Shown: positions 44,962-53,983 of the stretch, piece after piece
Numbering within the stretch: the first letter of the stretch is position 1
Layout: every line of letters begins with the position of its first letter
NCBI GenBank assembly: GCA_017463105.1
Contig: JAFTPU010000003.1
Location: 1-64,000, forward strand
Reading direction: 5' to 3'
From: Clostridia bacterium
GTDB taxonomy: Bacteria > Bacillota > Clostridia > Christensenellales > Borkfalkiaceae
DNA length: 64,000 nt
The notes under the pieces: model-generated
Told to the model about the DNA's origin: nothing
The model's database searches: none
Seen by the model: the letters and a program-made list of their open reading frames with translations, nothing else
Made by a program: the position numbers and the translations under genes

Positions 44962-47900
44962 TTGGATTTAAAGGAAATACGACTCGTCGGCTTTAAATCG
45001 TTTGCCGACAAAACGACGATCCGTTTCGAGGAGGGCGTTACCTGTATCGTAGGTCCCAACGGGTGCGGGAAAAGTAACGTAGCGGACGCGGTGCGCTGGG
45101 TGCTCGGCGAACAGTCGGCGAAATCTCTGCGCGGTACGAATATGCAGGACGTTATCTTCGGCGGTACGCTGGAGCGCAAACCGCAGTCCTCTTGCGAGGT
45201 CACGCTCGTTTTCGACAACACCAATCGCATTTTCGATATCGACGTGCCCGAAGTGGCGATGACCCGCCGTTTACAGCGCGCGGGCGAGGATAAATTCGAA
45301 AGTAAATATCTCATCAACGGTCAGCCGAGCAGATTGAAAGATCTCGTTACGCTTTTCCACGGTATCGGCTTGGGCAAAGAGGGGTATTCGATCATAGGGC
45401 AGGGCAAGGTCGAACAGATCATGAACGCCAAGCCCGAGGACCGTCGTCTGATCTTCGAGGAGGCGACGGGGCTTATGGTTTATAAATCCCGTAAGCAGGA
45501 GATCGAAAGAAAGATCGAGGATTCCAACGAGAATCTTTTCATTTACAGCCAGCGTATCGACGAAGCGCAGCGCCGCTTGGGTCCTCTTTCCAAACAGGCG
45601 GCGGCGGCGAAAGAATACAACGAATATTCCGAATCGCTCAAGCTCAACGAGGCGAATACGTACATATATCGCTACGAGAACGCGGAAAACGAAAAGGGCA
45701 AGTTCAAAAAGGACATTTCGACCATTTCCGACAAGATCATCGACCTCAACACGCAGATCGAGCTGATCAACCGCAGATTGGACGAGAACCGCGAAAAGAT
45801 CGGACAAGCCGATCTCCGCTTGACCGAGCTCAACGACAAGCGCGTGGAATTGTCCGTCGGAAACGAGAGAAAGGACGGCGAGCTGCGTCTTGCGCGCGAG
45901 CGTATCAAGACCTACCGTTCGCAGATCGAAGCGGCGACGGAGATGCTCGAGGCGAGCAAAACGCGTATCGGCGAGATCGACGACGAGATCGCCGTAACGC
46001 AGAGGAAGAACGCGGAGGATACGAAGCGTATCGCGGAGATAGAGACGCAGACGGAGGTCTTGCGTTCGGCGATCGCCGCGCTGGATAAGAAGATCGAAGT
46101 GTTCGAAAGGCTGTCGGACGAAAACCGTTTGAGCCAGCTTTCGACGGCGGACGATCTTTCCGAACTGAAGAAAAACCTCGGTACGCTCGAGGCGAGAATG
46201 GAGGCGGTCAAGGACAGGATCGCCGAGCTGGAAGCCGCGCTCAAAAAGACGGAGGACAGAAAGGAACGCCTTTCCGACGAGCTCGATTCGGTGAGAAAGG
46301 ACCTTGGCAATCTGAAAAAATTCACCTCGACGGGCATGAAGGATTTCGAGGAGAAGCAGGAAGAAGCCCGCGAAATGCAGCTCACGATCAACGATTTCAA
46401 TCAGGAGCTGTTCAACGCAAACGGTCAGATCGCGTCTTTGAGAGAAAATCTCGAAATGTATATCAGTTTGAAAAACCGTTTCGAGGGCTATAAAGAATCG
46501 GTAAGGAGATTGCTTTCCGTATCCAAGACGAACGGCGAGATCGGCAAACACCTGCGCGGCGCGTTGGCGGACGTCGTTTCTACCGAGCAGAGATACGAAA
46601 CGGCAATCGAAACGGCTTTTGGCGGCGCGATGCAGAACGTCGTCACCCCCACGGCGGACGACGCGAAATATCTCATCGAATATCTGAAACGCACGGGCGG
46701 CGGTATCGTCACGTTCCTGCCCGTAGCAAGCATGCGCCCCCGTCCCGATTCCCGCGAGATCAGACGCGCGCTCGACGAACGCGGCGCGATGGGGCTTGCG
46801 ACCGAGCTCGTGCACTACGACGACTATTATTATAACGTGATCTCGAACTTGCTCGGCAATACGCTTATTTGCGACAATATCGCCAACGCGACGACGATCG
46901 CGAAGAAGTACGGCAACACGTTCAAGATCGTGACGCTCGACGGCGATCTGATCGCGACCAGCGGTTCGATGACGGGCGGCAGCAGAGGCAAAAACACGGG
47001 CTCGCTCCTTTCCAACGAGCGTAAGATACAGGAATGTAAAGACAATATCGCCCGTAAGCAAAAATATATCGAGAAACTGAAAGCGGCGATCGCGGACAGC
47101 GAAAAAGCCAAGGCGGAAGCGGAGGCGGCGGTCGATAAACTGCGTGAAAAATATCAGGGCGCGAACAGCGAGATCGCGGGGCTTTTGCAGCGCGAAACGG
47201 CGCTCGTGCAACAGCTCGAGGAGGCGGAAAGCGACGTGGAAACGTACGCGCAAGCGCTCGGCGAGCTGAAACTGAAGCTGAACGAACTGCAATCGGAAGA
47301 GGCGAATTCGTCGCTCAGCGAAGAGGAGATCAGATCCCGTCAACGCGGCGCGGAACAGCAGATCGAAAATCAGCGCAGTCAGTGCGATTCGTTCAAGGAA
47401 GAACGTGCGGAAAAGAGCGAAACGCTGAGAAAAGCAGAGATCGAATACGCGTCCCTGCGTTCGGCGGTCGACAAGCAAGCGGAGACGGTCGCAAGACTTA
47501 CGGTAGAGAAAGAAGAACTCGTCAAACGTATTCTGGATATGGAATACGAAAAGACGGAAACGCAGACCAAACTCAACGGTTTGGAAGCGGAAGCGGCGGA
47601 AAAAGAGCTCACCGACGAGGAGAAAGCGGCGGTACAGGCGATCGTCGACGAGATCGCGCGCATATCCAAGGAAAAGGAAGAGATCAACGCCCGTCAGTTG
47701 GCGCTCGAAGAGGAAAAGACCTCTTTGCAGGAAACGCTTACGAAACAGAGCGACAAGCGGTATAAATGCGAGCTGGAGATCTCCAAGATCGACACCAACC
47801 TCGAAAACCTGCGTCTGCGCGTAGAGGAGGCTTACGGACTCGATTACGAGGGCTGTCTGCCGATGAGAAAGGACGATTTCAACGCAGAGGAAGCGGCGAA

Positions 47901-48570
47901 CGTGATCGCGGCGTTAAAACGCAAGATCACGATGCTCGGCGCGGTCAACCCCAATGCCGTGGAGGAATACGAATACGAAAAAACGCATTGCGACGAGATG
48001 GTGACCCAGCGCGACGATTTGCAGAAAGCGATCGACGACCTGCAATCCGCGCTCGATCAGATCCGCGCGGAGATGTTGCGTATCTTCAACGAGGGCTTCG
48101 AGAAGATCAACGAAAACTTCAAGATCACCTTCAAGGAACTCTTCGGCGGCGGCAAGGCGGAGCTCCAGATCAACTACGAGGAAGGCGAGGATCCGCTGAA
48201 CGCGGGTATCGAGATCGTGGCTTGCCCTCCCGGCAAAAAACTGACGAAGATCTCGCTTCTGTCGGGCGGCGAAAGAGCGTTGACGGCGATCGCGATCCTG
48301 TTTGCGATCCTCAGATCGCACCCGATGCCCTTCTGTATTCTGGACGAGATCGAAGCGGCGCTCGACGATGCGAACGTGGACAGATTCGCTTCGTATCTGA
48401 AACGCTTTGCGGAAGAAACGCAGTTTATCGTCATCACGCACAGAAAGCCGACGATGAACCAAGCGGACAGCCTTTTCGGCGTCACCATGCAGGAAAAGGG
48501 CGTGTCGAAGATCGTATCCGTCAAGCTTGCGGAAGTAGAAAGCAAGCTGGGCGCAGGCACGGTAGAATAA
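44962..48570 (+). CDS. smc: Chromosome segregation protein SMC
   Basis: Condensin ATPase that organises and separates chromosomes. 1202 residues. The TTG start at 44962 has AAGGAG 6 nt upstream and gives an LKEIRLVGFKSFADKT N-terminus. Walker A GPNGCGKSN near 32, first coiled coil about 170-500, hinge about 505-670 with the conserved GGSRGKN region, second coiled coil to about 1030. The ABC signature LSGGERALTA is near 1100 and Walker B FCILDEIEAALDD near 1125. It follows rnc and precedes ftsY, a widespread Firmicutes order. Upstream in-frame codons overlap rnc and are not used. Confidence 0.97.
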   Translation: MDLKEIRLVGFKSFADKTTIRFEEGVTCIVGPNGCGKSNVADAVRWVLGEQSAKSLRGTNMQDVIFGGTLERKPQSSCEVTLVFDNTNRIFDIDVPEVAMTRRLQRAGEDKFESKYLINGQPSRLKDLVTLFHGIGLGKEGYSIIGQGKVEQIMNAKPEDRRLIFEEATGLMVYKSRKQEIERKIEDSNENLFIYSQRIDEAQRRLGPLSKQAAAAKEYNEYSESLKLNEANTYIYRYENAENEKGKFKKDISTISDKIIDLNTQIELINRRLDENREKIGQADLRLTELNDKRVELSVGNERKDGELRLARERIKTYRSQIEAATEMLEASKTRIGEIDDEIAVTQRKNAEDTKRIAEIETQTEVLRSAIAALDKKIEVFERLSDENRLSQLSTADDLSELKKNLGTLEARMEAVKDRIAELEAALKKTEDRKERLSDELDSVRKDLGNLKKFTSTGMKDFEEKQEEAREMQLTINDFNQELFNANGQIASLRENLEMYISLKNRFEGYKESVRRLLSVSKTNGEIGKHLRGALADVVSTEQRYETAIETAFGGAMQNVVTPTADDAKYLIEYLKRTGGGIVTFLPVASMRPRPDSREIRRALDERGAMGLATELVHYDDYYYNVISNLLGNTLICDNIANATTIAKKYGNTFKIVTLDGDLIATSGSMTGGSRGKNTGSLLSNERKIQECKDNIARKQKYIEKLKAAIADSEKAKAEAEAAVDKLREKYQGANSEIAGLLQRETALVQQLEEAESDVETYAQALGELKLKLNELQSEEANSSLSEEEIRSRQRGAEQQIENQRSQCDSFKEERAEKSETLRKAEIEYASLRSAVDKQAETVARLTVEKEELVKRILDMEYEKTETQTKLNGLEAEAAEKELTDEEKAAVQAIVDEIARISKEKEEINARQLALEEEKTSLQETLTKQSDKRYKCELEISKIDTNLENLRLRVEEAYGLDYEGCLPMRKDDFNAEEAANVIAALKRKITMLGAVNPNAVEEYEYEKTHCDEMVTQRDDLQKAIDDLQSALDQIRAEMLRIFNEGFEKINENFKITFKELFGGGKAELQINYEEGEDPLNAGIEIVACPPGKKLTKISLLSGGERALTAIAILFAILRSHPMPFCILDEIEAALDDANVDRFASYLKRFAEETQFIVITHRKPTMNQADSLFGVTMQEKGVSKIVSVKLAEVESKLGAGTVE

Positions 48571-48633
48571 ATGCAAAATGCAAAATGATTGAATAATTTA
48601 CAATAATTTCGCATTTAACGTTTTGCATTTTTT
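48568..48633 (+). repeat. TGCAAAA repeat at smc stop forming a terminator
   Basis: Starts at the stop codon: TAA followed by ATGCAAAATGCAAAATG. AAATGCAAAA (two overlapping registers, 48569 or 48576) pairs perfectly with TTTTGCATTT at 48621-48630, and three more T follow, so the repeat supplies the 5' arm of a terminator. The 22 bases at 48578-48599 recur exactly at 57426-57447. Confidence 0.7.
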
Positions 48634-48659
48634 AAGCAATATAATTAAGGACGTTTATA

Positions 48660-49556
48660 ATGGGATTATTCGGTAAACTTTTCGGCGCGCTGAAAAAGAC
48701 GAAAACGGCGTTTTCGGAAAAACTTCGCGTACTGTTTTCCAAAAATAAGCTCGGCAACGAGTTTTACGAGGAGCTCGAAGAGATCCTCATTTCCTCCGAC
48801 GTGTCGGTAACGACGGCGGAGGAGGTCGTCGATCGCGTAAAAGCACAGGCGATCGCGGAAAGACTTAAGGACGAAGCGTACGTGACGAACCTGCTTCGCG
48901 GCGTACTCACCGATATGCTGGAGGAATCGGAGGTCGAACCGCCCTCTTACCCCTGCGTGATCATGCTAGTCGGCGTGAACGGCGTAGGCAAGACGACGAC
49001 GGTGGGCAAGCTCGCGCACTATTTCCTTTCCAAAGGCAAAACGGTGACGGTGGCGGCGGCGGACACCTTCCGCGCGGCGGCGAGCGAACAGCTTTCCGTT
49101 TGGGCGGAGCGCGCGAAAGTGCGTATCGTCAAGCACGAGGAAGGGAGCGATCCCTCCGCGGTCATCTTCGACGCGGTCTCCTCGGCGAAAGCCAAGAAAA
49201 CGGACGTCGTGATCGTCGATACGGCGGGAAGATTGCACGTAAAAGACAATTTGATGAACGAATTGCGTAAAATGGATAGAGTCGTCAAACGCGAATATCC
49301 CGAAGCGGACTTTTTGAAGCTGCTCGTGCTCGACGCGACGACGGGGCAGAATGCGGTCAATCAGGCGCGCGTATTCGACGAGGCGGTGGAGCTGGACGGT
49401 ATCGTTTTGACGAAGCTGGACGGCACGGCGAAGGGCGGCTTCGTATTCTCCCTCTCGTCCGAGCTTTCTTTGCCCGTGATCTTCGCGGGCGTGGGCGAGA
49501 AGATGGACGATCTCGAGGCTTTTGACAGTAAAGAGTTTGTGAACGCGATATTGTAA
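48660..49556 (+). CDS. ftsY: Signal recognition particle receptor FtsY
   Basis: SRP-type GTPase that docks ribosome-nascent chain complexes at the membrane. 298 residues: NG domain only, without the long acidic A domain of E. coli FtsY, as usual in Firmicutes. G1 GVNGVGKTTTVGKLA near 104, DTFRAAA near 137, DTAGR near 186, TKLDGTAKGG near 248. The gene begins with the amphipathic MGLFGKLFGALKK helix that could bind membrane. TGCAAAA repeats begin at its stop codon. Confidence 0.96.
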   Translation: MGLFGKLFGALKKTKTAFSEKLRVLFSKNKLGNEFYEELEEILISSDVSVTTAEEVVDRVKAQAIAERLKDEAYVTNLLRGVLTDMLEESEVEPPSYPCVIMLVGVNGVGKTTTVGKLAHYFLSKGKTVTVAAADTFRAAASEQLSVWAERAKVRIVKHEEGSDPSAVIFDAVSSAKAKKTDVVIVDTAGRLHVKDNLMNELRKMDRVVKREYPEADFLKLLVLDATTGQNAVNQARVFDEAVELDGIVLTKLDGTAKGGFVFSLSSELSLPVIFAGVGEKMDDLEAFDSKEFVNAIL

Positions 49557-49586
49557 ATGCAAAATGCAAAATGCAAAATGCAAAAT
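49554..49586 (+). repeat. Heptamer repeat at ftsY stop codon
   Basis: TAAATGC followed by AAAATGC at 49561, 49568 and 49575 (7-nt period), beginning at the stop codon; the same unit as after smc. Confidence 0.75.
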
Positions 49587-49610
49587 TGCGGTATTATTTT
49601 AAATTTTACA

Positions 49611-49635
49611 TTTTCCACGCTTTTTGCGTGGAAAA
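49611..49635 (+). promoter_or_regulatory. Hairpin in the leader of the ABC ATPase gene
   Basis: TTTTCCACGC-TTTTT-GCGTGGAAAA, a perfect 10-bp stem 22 nt before the start codon. It has no U-tail on the plus strand, so it is more likely a leader or stabilising hairpin than a terminator. Confidence 0.5.
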
Positions 49636-49657
49636 AAATCAACGAGAAGGAGAACGT

Positions 49658-50362
49658 ATGTCCCATATTATCGAATGTGAAAATCTTACGAAAAAATACG
49701 GGGATTGCCTTGCGCTCAACGCGCTGGATTTCCGTATTCCCGACAAGGGCGGTATCGTCGCGTTGTTGGGTCCCAACGGTAGCGGAAAGACCACCCTCAT
49801 CAAACTGTTGACGGGTCTGCTTTCGCCTACGGAGGGTACGGTGCGTATCGCGGGAAAGCCCATAGGCGTGGAAACCAAATCGATCGTTTCCTATCTCTCC
49901 GACGCGCATTCCCTCAATAATAAGTATACGGTCAAGCAGGAGCTGGAATATTTCAACGATTTCTTCACCGATTTCGACAAGGAAAAAGCCCTGCAAATGA
50001 TCCGCGAGCTGGGCGTGGACGAAAAGAAAAAGATAAAAGCCCTTTCCAAGGGTACCAAGGAAAAGCTTTCGCTGATCCTCACGCTGGCGAGAAACGCGCG
50101 CGTGTTTATTCTCGACGAACCGATCGCAGGCGTCGATCCCGCCGCACGCGATTACATATTGCAAACCATTCTCTCTCATAAAAACGAAAACTCGACGATG
50201 ATCATCAGTACGCATCTCATTGCGGAGATCGAAAACTACTTCGATTACGTGCTGTTTTTAAAGGAAGGCAACGTCATTCTGCACGGCAATGCGGACGAGA
50301 TCCGCGCCCGCGAAGGCAAAACGATCGACGAGCTGTTCAGGGAGGTGTTCAGATGGATGTAA
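49658..50362 (+). CDS. ABC transporter ATP-binding protein
   Basis: ATPase for an ABC-2-type permease encoded by the next gene. 234 residues. Walker A GPNGSGKTTL near residue 38, signature LSKGTKEKL near 130 (Lys-Gly in place of Gly-Gly), Walker B FILDEPIAGVDP near 150. It resembles the single-pair transporters of Firmicutes often described as GntR-linked or bacitracin-type, but no regulator is adjacent. ATG at 49658 has AGAAGGAG 6 nt upstream. The 3' end overlaps the permease gene by 10 nt. Confidence 0.88.
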   Translation: MSHIIECENLTKKYGDCLALNALDFRIPDKGGIVALLGPNGSGKTTLIKLLTGLLSPTEGTVRIAGKPIGVETKSIVSYLSDAHSLNNKYTVKQELEYFNDFFTDFDKEKALQMIRELGVDEKKKIKALSKGTKEKLSLILTLARNARVFILDEPIAGVDPAARDYILQTILSHKNENSTMIISTHLIAEIENYFDYVLFLKEGNVILHGNADEIRAREGKTIDELFREVFRWM

Positions 50363-51378
50363 AAGGATTCGGACCCGTGTTCGAGGAATTTGAAAAAGAC
50401 CCGCAAAAACCCGTCGAAACGACGGCGGAAACGCAAACGGAAACGACGGAAGAAACGGCAACGCCCGCACCTGCGATAGAGCAGCTTTCGATCGACGAGC
50501 TCGCGCCCGCGGCGGAACCGATCGTTGCGGAAACGGCGGTAAGACCCGAGTTTTCGTTGCCCGAAAGCGATTATAACAAAAAGGGCTCGCTGAAAAAAGT
50601 GCGCGGCAGAATGATGAAAAAACTGCTCAAATACGAGTTCCGCGCCATTTTCCCCGCGCTGTTTATCGGTATGGCGATCCTGCTCGGCTTGACGGTGCTG
50701 ATGATCGTTTTGCTCAACGTGCCGTTGAACGATAACCTTGCGTTCTTCACGATCATGTCCGCGCTTCTGTACGTGTATACGTTGCTCGCGGTGATAATCG
50801 TCTCGTTCGGCGTGGCGATCAAACGGTACGATAAAAACTTTTTCAAAGAGGAAGGATATCTCACTTTCAGTATTCCCGCGTCGATGGAGGAGCACGTGCT
50901 TGCCAAGCATCTGAGCGGCGCCATCGCCACCCTGATCGGCATCGCGGCTTCCCTCGTCAGCTTGGGCATATTGTTCGCGTTCGGATTGGGCGACGTTTTC
51001 GAATCGTTGGGCGGTATCCAAACGGAGAGCTCGATCGGAAATCCCGTTTCGTTCGCGTTCGAGCTTCTCGAGGGCTTGATCCTCTTTGCGGAATCGCTTG
51101 CAGGCGTTTATTGCGTGGCGGGCGCGCTTACCTGCTGGGGACAGAAATTCAAGAAAAAACGCTCGATCGTGCTCCGCGTGCTGATCGTGTACGTGCTGCT
51201 TGTGATCTTGGAATCGGTATTCCTGAATTTGCTCGACGCGTCGTTTATCGAATTTTTCTATACGACGGCGGGCACGCACGTTTGGAATTGGTTGCAGATA
51301 CTGCTTTACGCGGGCGTTATCGCGCTGAGCGTGTGGTATGAGCTTCGCACGCTGAAAAAGAAGCTGAACCTCAAATAA
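50353..51378 (+). CDS. ABC-2-type permease with an N-terminal low-complexity extension
   Basis: Membrane partner of the preceding ATPase. 341 residues. Residues 1-86 are soluble and rich in Thr, Glu, Pro and Ala (probably disordered). The hydrophobic permease body starts at residue 87 with MMKKLLKYEFRAIFP, which itself looks like a normal permease start, and carries about six transmembrane helices. GGGAGG 7 nt before 50353 supports the long start; nothing like it precedes the internal ATGs at 50611/50614. Substrate unknown. Confidence 0.78.
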   Translation: MDVKGFGPVFEEFEKDPQKPVETTAETQTETTEETATPAPAIEQLSIDELAPAAEPIVAETAVRPEFSLPESDYNKKGSLKKVRGRMMKKLLKYEFRAIFPALFIGMAILLGLTVLMIVLLNVPLNDNLAFFTIMSALLYVYTLLAVIIVSFGVAIKRYDKNFFKEEGYLTFSIPASMEEHVLAKHLSGAIATLIGIAASLVSLGILFAFGLGDVFESLGGIQTESSIGNPVSFAFELLEGLILFAESLAGVYCVAGALTCWGQKFKKKRSIVLRVLIVYVLLVILESVFLNLLDASFIEFFYTTAGTHVWNWLQILLYAGVIALSVWYELRTLKKKLNLK

Positions 51379-51386
51379 GGATACGT

Positions 51387-52052
51387 ATGAAAATAGACAT
51401 TTTAACGCTGTTTCCCGAAATGTTTTCGGCAATGCAAGAGAGCATTTTGGGCAGGGCGCAAAAGGACGGCAAAATCGAGATCAATATCGTAAACCTCCGC
51501 GATTATACGGAGGATAAGCATTTGAAATGCGACGATTATCCGTTCGGCGGCGGCGCGGGCATGGTGATGATGCCCCAGCCGATCGGCAGTGCGATCGAAG
51601 CGCTCGACCCTGAACATAAAGCCCGCCGCATTTATACTTCGCCCAAGGGCGAGGTGTTCCGCCAGCAAAAGGTATTCGAGCTACTCGAATACGAGCATTT
51701 GATCTTGCTTTGCGGGCATTACGAGGGAGTCGATCAACGCGCGATCGACCTGTTTATCGACGAGGAGATCTCGATCGGGGATTACGTTTTAACGGGCGGA
51801 GAATTGCCCGCCATGGTGATCGCGGACTGCGTATCGCGATACGTGGACGGCGTGATCAGCGCGTCGTCGCTCGTAGACGAAAGCTTTTCGGAGAACCTGC
51901 TCGAATATCCGCAGTATACCCGTCCGCAGGAATACAGGGGCTTGACGGTGCCCGAGGTGTTGCGCAGCGGCGACCACGCCAAGGTCGATAAATGGCGCAG
52001 GGAACAGGCGATCGAGCTGACGAAAAAACGCCGTCCCGACCTGTTAAAATAA
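51387..52052 (+). CDS. trmD: tRNA (guanine-N1)-methyltransferase
   Basis: SPOUT methyltransferase forming m1G37 next to the anticodon, which prevents frameshifting. 221 residues. MKIDILTLFPEMF start; the trefoil-knot SAM site includes GGGAGMVM near 52, CGHYEGVDQR near 110 and SIGDYVLTGGELPAM near 130. Its usual neighbours (rpsP, ffh, rimM, rplS) are absent; instead it sits between an ABC pair and rbgA. Confidence 0.97.
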   Translation: MKIDILTLFPEMFSAMQESILGRAQKDGKIEINIVNLRDYTEDKHLKCDDYPFGGGAGMVMMPQPIGSAIEALDPEHKARRIYTSPKGEVFRQQKVFELLEYEHLILLCGHYEGVDQRAIDLFIDEEISIGDYVLTGGELPAMVIADCVSRYVDGVISASSLVDESFSENLLEYPQYTRPQEYRGLTVPEVLRSGDHAKVDKWRREQAIELTKKRRPDLLK

Positions 52053-52065
52053 AAGGAAAACGAAG

Positions 52066-52926
52066 ATGAAAAACATACAGTGGTTCCCGGGACACATGAC
52101 CAAAGCCATGCGGGACATGGAAGCCAAGCGCGATCTTTGCGACGGCGTCGTATGCGTGCTCGACGCCCGCGCGCCCATCGCTTCCGTAAATAAAAATTTC
52201 AAAAAGATATTCGGGGCGAAACCCGTACTTTACGTATTGAACAAAGCCGACCTTTCCGACGCGTCGAAAACGGACGGCTTTTTAAAGCTGTTCGAGGAAA
52301 AGGGCAAATATTGCGTGAAATGCGATTCCACAAATCCCGCCTCCAAGCGTTTTTTATTGCAAAAATTAAACGAGATCACGCAGGAAAAACGCGCTCGCGC
52401 GGAAGCGAAGGGCGTAAACCGCACCTTCCGTTTCATGGTGGCGGGCATACCGAATACGGGCAAGAGTACGCTCGTGAATCTGATCAGCGGTCAAAAGCGG
52501 GCGAAAACGGGCGATAAAGCGGGGGTCACGCGCGACGTACGGTGGCTCCGTTGCGGAGCGTTCGATCTGCTCGACACTCCCGGCACGATGCCGCCTTCCT
52601 TCGACGATCAGTACCACGCGAAACATTTGGCGTATATCGGGAGTATCAACGACGACATTTTGGATATGGACGATATCGCGTTGGAGCTTTTGGGCGAGCT
52701 TGCGGAGAAATATCCGCAGTATCTCACCGAGCGTTACGGCATCACCGATTACAGCGAAAAGCTGGGTATGTACGAGGCGCTTTGCAAGCGCAGAGGTTTC
52801 ATTTTGCGCGGCGGCGAATTCGATTACGAGCGCGGCGCAAAAGCGTTAATCGACGATTTCCGAAAAGGTCGTATCGGCAAGATCGGTCTGGAAAATCCCG
52901 CTGATTACGGCGATTTTGAATTTTAA
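52066..52926 (+). CDS. rbgA: Ribosome biogenesis GTPase YlqF/RbgA
   Basis: GTPase needed for late 50S assembly. 286 residues. Circularly permuted GTPase order: NKAD (G4) near residue 60, then GIPNTGKST (G1) near 127 and DTPGT (G3) near 170. The C-terminal helical domain is present. The N-terminus IQWFPGHMTKA is diagnostic. 13 nt after trmD, followed by rnhB as in Bacillus (rbgA-rnhB). Confidence 0.95.
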   Translation: MKNIQWFPGHMTKAMRDMEAKRDLCDGVVCVLDARAPIASVNKNFKKIFGAKPVLYVLNKADLSDASKTDGFLKLFEEKGKYCVKCDSTNPASKRFLLQKLNEITQEKRARAEAKGVNRTFRFMVAGIPNTGKSTLVNLISGQKRAKTGDKAGVTRDVRWLRCGAFDLLDTPGTMPPSFDDQYHAKHLAYIGSINDDILDMDDIALELLGELAEKYPQYLTERYGITDYSEKLGMYEALCKRRGFILRGGEFDYERGAKALIDDFRKGRIGKIGLENPADYGDFEF

Positions 52927-52941
52927 GGACAAGGGAAACAG

Positions 52942-53562
52942 ATGAAAAAGCAGTGGAACGCAGAAGAAAAATTGGTTTACGAGCGTGCTTTATCGGCGCA
53001 GGGATATAACTATATCGCGGGCGTGGACGAGGTGGGCAGAGGTCCGCTGGCGGGTCCCGTCGTTTGCGCGGTGGCGATCATGCCGCTCGAAGCGGATAAG
53101 ATCATCGAGGGGATCGACGACAGTAAAAAGCTTTCCGCCAAAAAACGGGAACAGCTTGCCGAAAAGATCAAGGAGACCGCTCTTTGCTATACGATCGTAG
53201 AGATAGACGAAAAGCAGATCGACGAGATCAATATTTTAGAGGCGACGAGGCTGGGTATGAAACGCGCGATCGAAAGCCTTGCTATCGCTCCCGATACCGT
53301 GCTTACCGACGGGAATATGACGATCGATATTTCCTTTCCGCAAAAGAGCGTTATCCACGGCGACGCGCTGTCCTATTCCATCGGCGCGGCGAGCATCATC
53401 GCCAAGGTGCACAGGGATAAGCTGATGGACGAATACGCGAAAATTTACCCGCAATACGCCTTCGAACAGAACAAGGGCTACGGCACGGCGGCGCATATCG
53501 GCGCAATAAAGGAGTTCGGTTTATGTCCCATTCACCGCAGGACCTTCACAAAAAAGTTTTAG
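52942..53562 (+). CDS. rnhB: Ribonuclease HII
   Basis: Removes RNA from RNA-DNA hybrids and initiates ribonucleotide excision. 206 residues. GVDEVGRGPLAGPVV motif near residue 27 carries the first two acidic ligands; further Asp near 122 (TDGNM) and in the following region. AAGGACAAGGG precedes the ATG. The last 40 nt overlap yraN in another frame. Confidence 0.95.
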   Translation: MKKQWNAEEKLVYERALSAQGYNYIAGVDEVGRGPLAGPVVCAVAIMPLEADKIIEGIDDSKKLSAKKREQLAEKIKETALCYTIVEIDEKQIDEINILEATRLGMKRAIESLAIAPDTVLTDGNMTIDISFPQKSVIHGDALSYSIGAASIIAKVHRDKLMDEYAKIYPQYAFEQNKGYGTAAHIGAIKEFGLCPIHRRTFTKKF

Positions 53563-53882
53563 GCAAAAAGGGCGAAAGACTCGTCGAAGCCTACTTGAAA
53601 AAGCAGAAATATAAAATACTCGAGCGCAACTACCGCACGCCGTTCGGGGAGGCGGATATCATCGCCGAGGACGGGGACGAGATCGCGTTTATCGAAGTGA
53701 AAGCGCGGACCTCGGATAAATACGGCGCGCCGCGCGAAGCGGTGGGCAAAGAAAAGCAACGCAGATATTATCAAATAGCGGAAACGTATTGGCTGAAAAC
53801 GGGCAAAGAACCGAACGCCCGCTTCGACGTGGCGGAGGTTTTTGCGGACGGCAGTATCGAATACTATAAAAACGCCTTTTGA
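53523..53882 (+). CDS. yraN: YraN family endonuclease-like protein (UPF0102)
   Basis: PD-(D/E)XK-fold protein of uncertain role, commonly next to rnhB. 119 residues. The nuclease-like core GEADIIAEDGDEIAFIEVKAR (about residues 42-62) shows the D...ExK pattern. ATG at 53523 lies inside rnhB and is supported by AAAGGAG at 53507-53513, 9 nt upstream. The 3' end forms part of a terminator stem. Confidence 0.88.
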   Translation: MSHSPQDLHKKVLGKKGERLVEAYLKKQKYKILERNYRTPFGEADIIAEDGDEIAFIEVKARTSDKYGAPREAVGKEKQRRYYQIAETYWLKTGKEPNARFDVAEVFADGSIEYYKNAF

Positions 53883-53922
53883 CAATAAAAACGCTTTTTT
53901 TACAAAAGGCGTTTTTATTTTT
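53869..53922 (+). terminator. Terminator overlapping the yraN stop
   Basis: AAAACGCCTTTTG (53869-53881) pairs perfectly with CAAAAGGCGTTTT (53903-53915), followed by TATTTTTT. The 5' arm is the last codons of yraN. Confidence 0.75.
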
Positions 53923-53943
53923 TGACAAAATACATGTTATAAT
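53922..53943 (+). promoter_or_regulatory. Probable spoIIGA promoter region
   Basis: TATAAT at 53938-53943. The only TTGACA (53922-53927) is 10 nt away, too close to be a -35 box. On the minus strand it reads TTTTGTCAAAA, one base from the Spo0A box core TGTCGAA. This fits a Spo0A-activated sigma-A promoter with a poor -35, as at B. subtilis spoIIG (inference). Confidence 0.45.
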
Positions 53944-53944
53944 A

Positions 53945-53977
53945 GCCTCAAGCCCTTGAAACATAAGGGCTCGAGGC
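53945..53977 (+). promoter_or_regulatory. Leader hairpin enclosing the spoIIGA ribosome-binding site
   Basis: 12 paired bases with one mismatch (53945-53957 with 53965-53977), 7-nt loop. The 3' arm contains GAGG (53973-53976), the only site with correct spacing (7 nt) to ATG 53984, and ATTTTT follows. Confidence 0.6.
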
Positions 53978-53983
53978 ATTTTT

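Noticed and set aside
45271..47478. Long open frame antisense to smc (735 codons)
   Set aside because: It mirrors the codon bias of smc, has an Arg/Leu/Phe-rich composition, no ribosome-binding site and no recognisable motif; similar antisense frames lie opposite most GC-rich genes here, for example 11917-13566.
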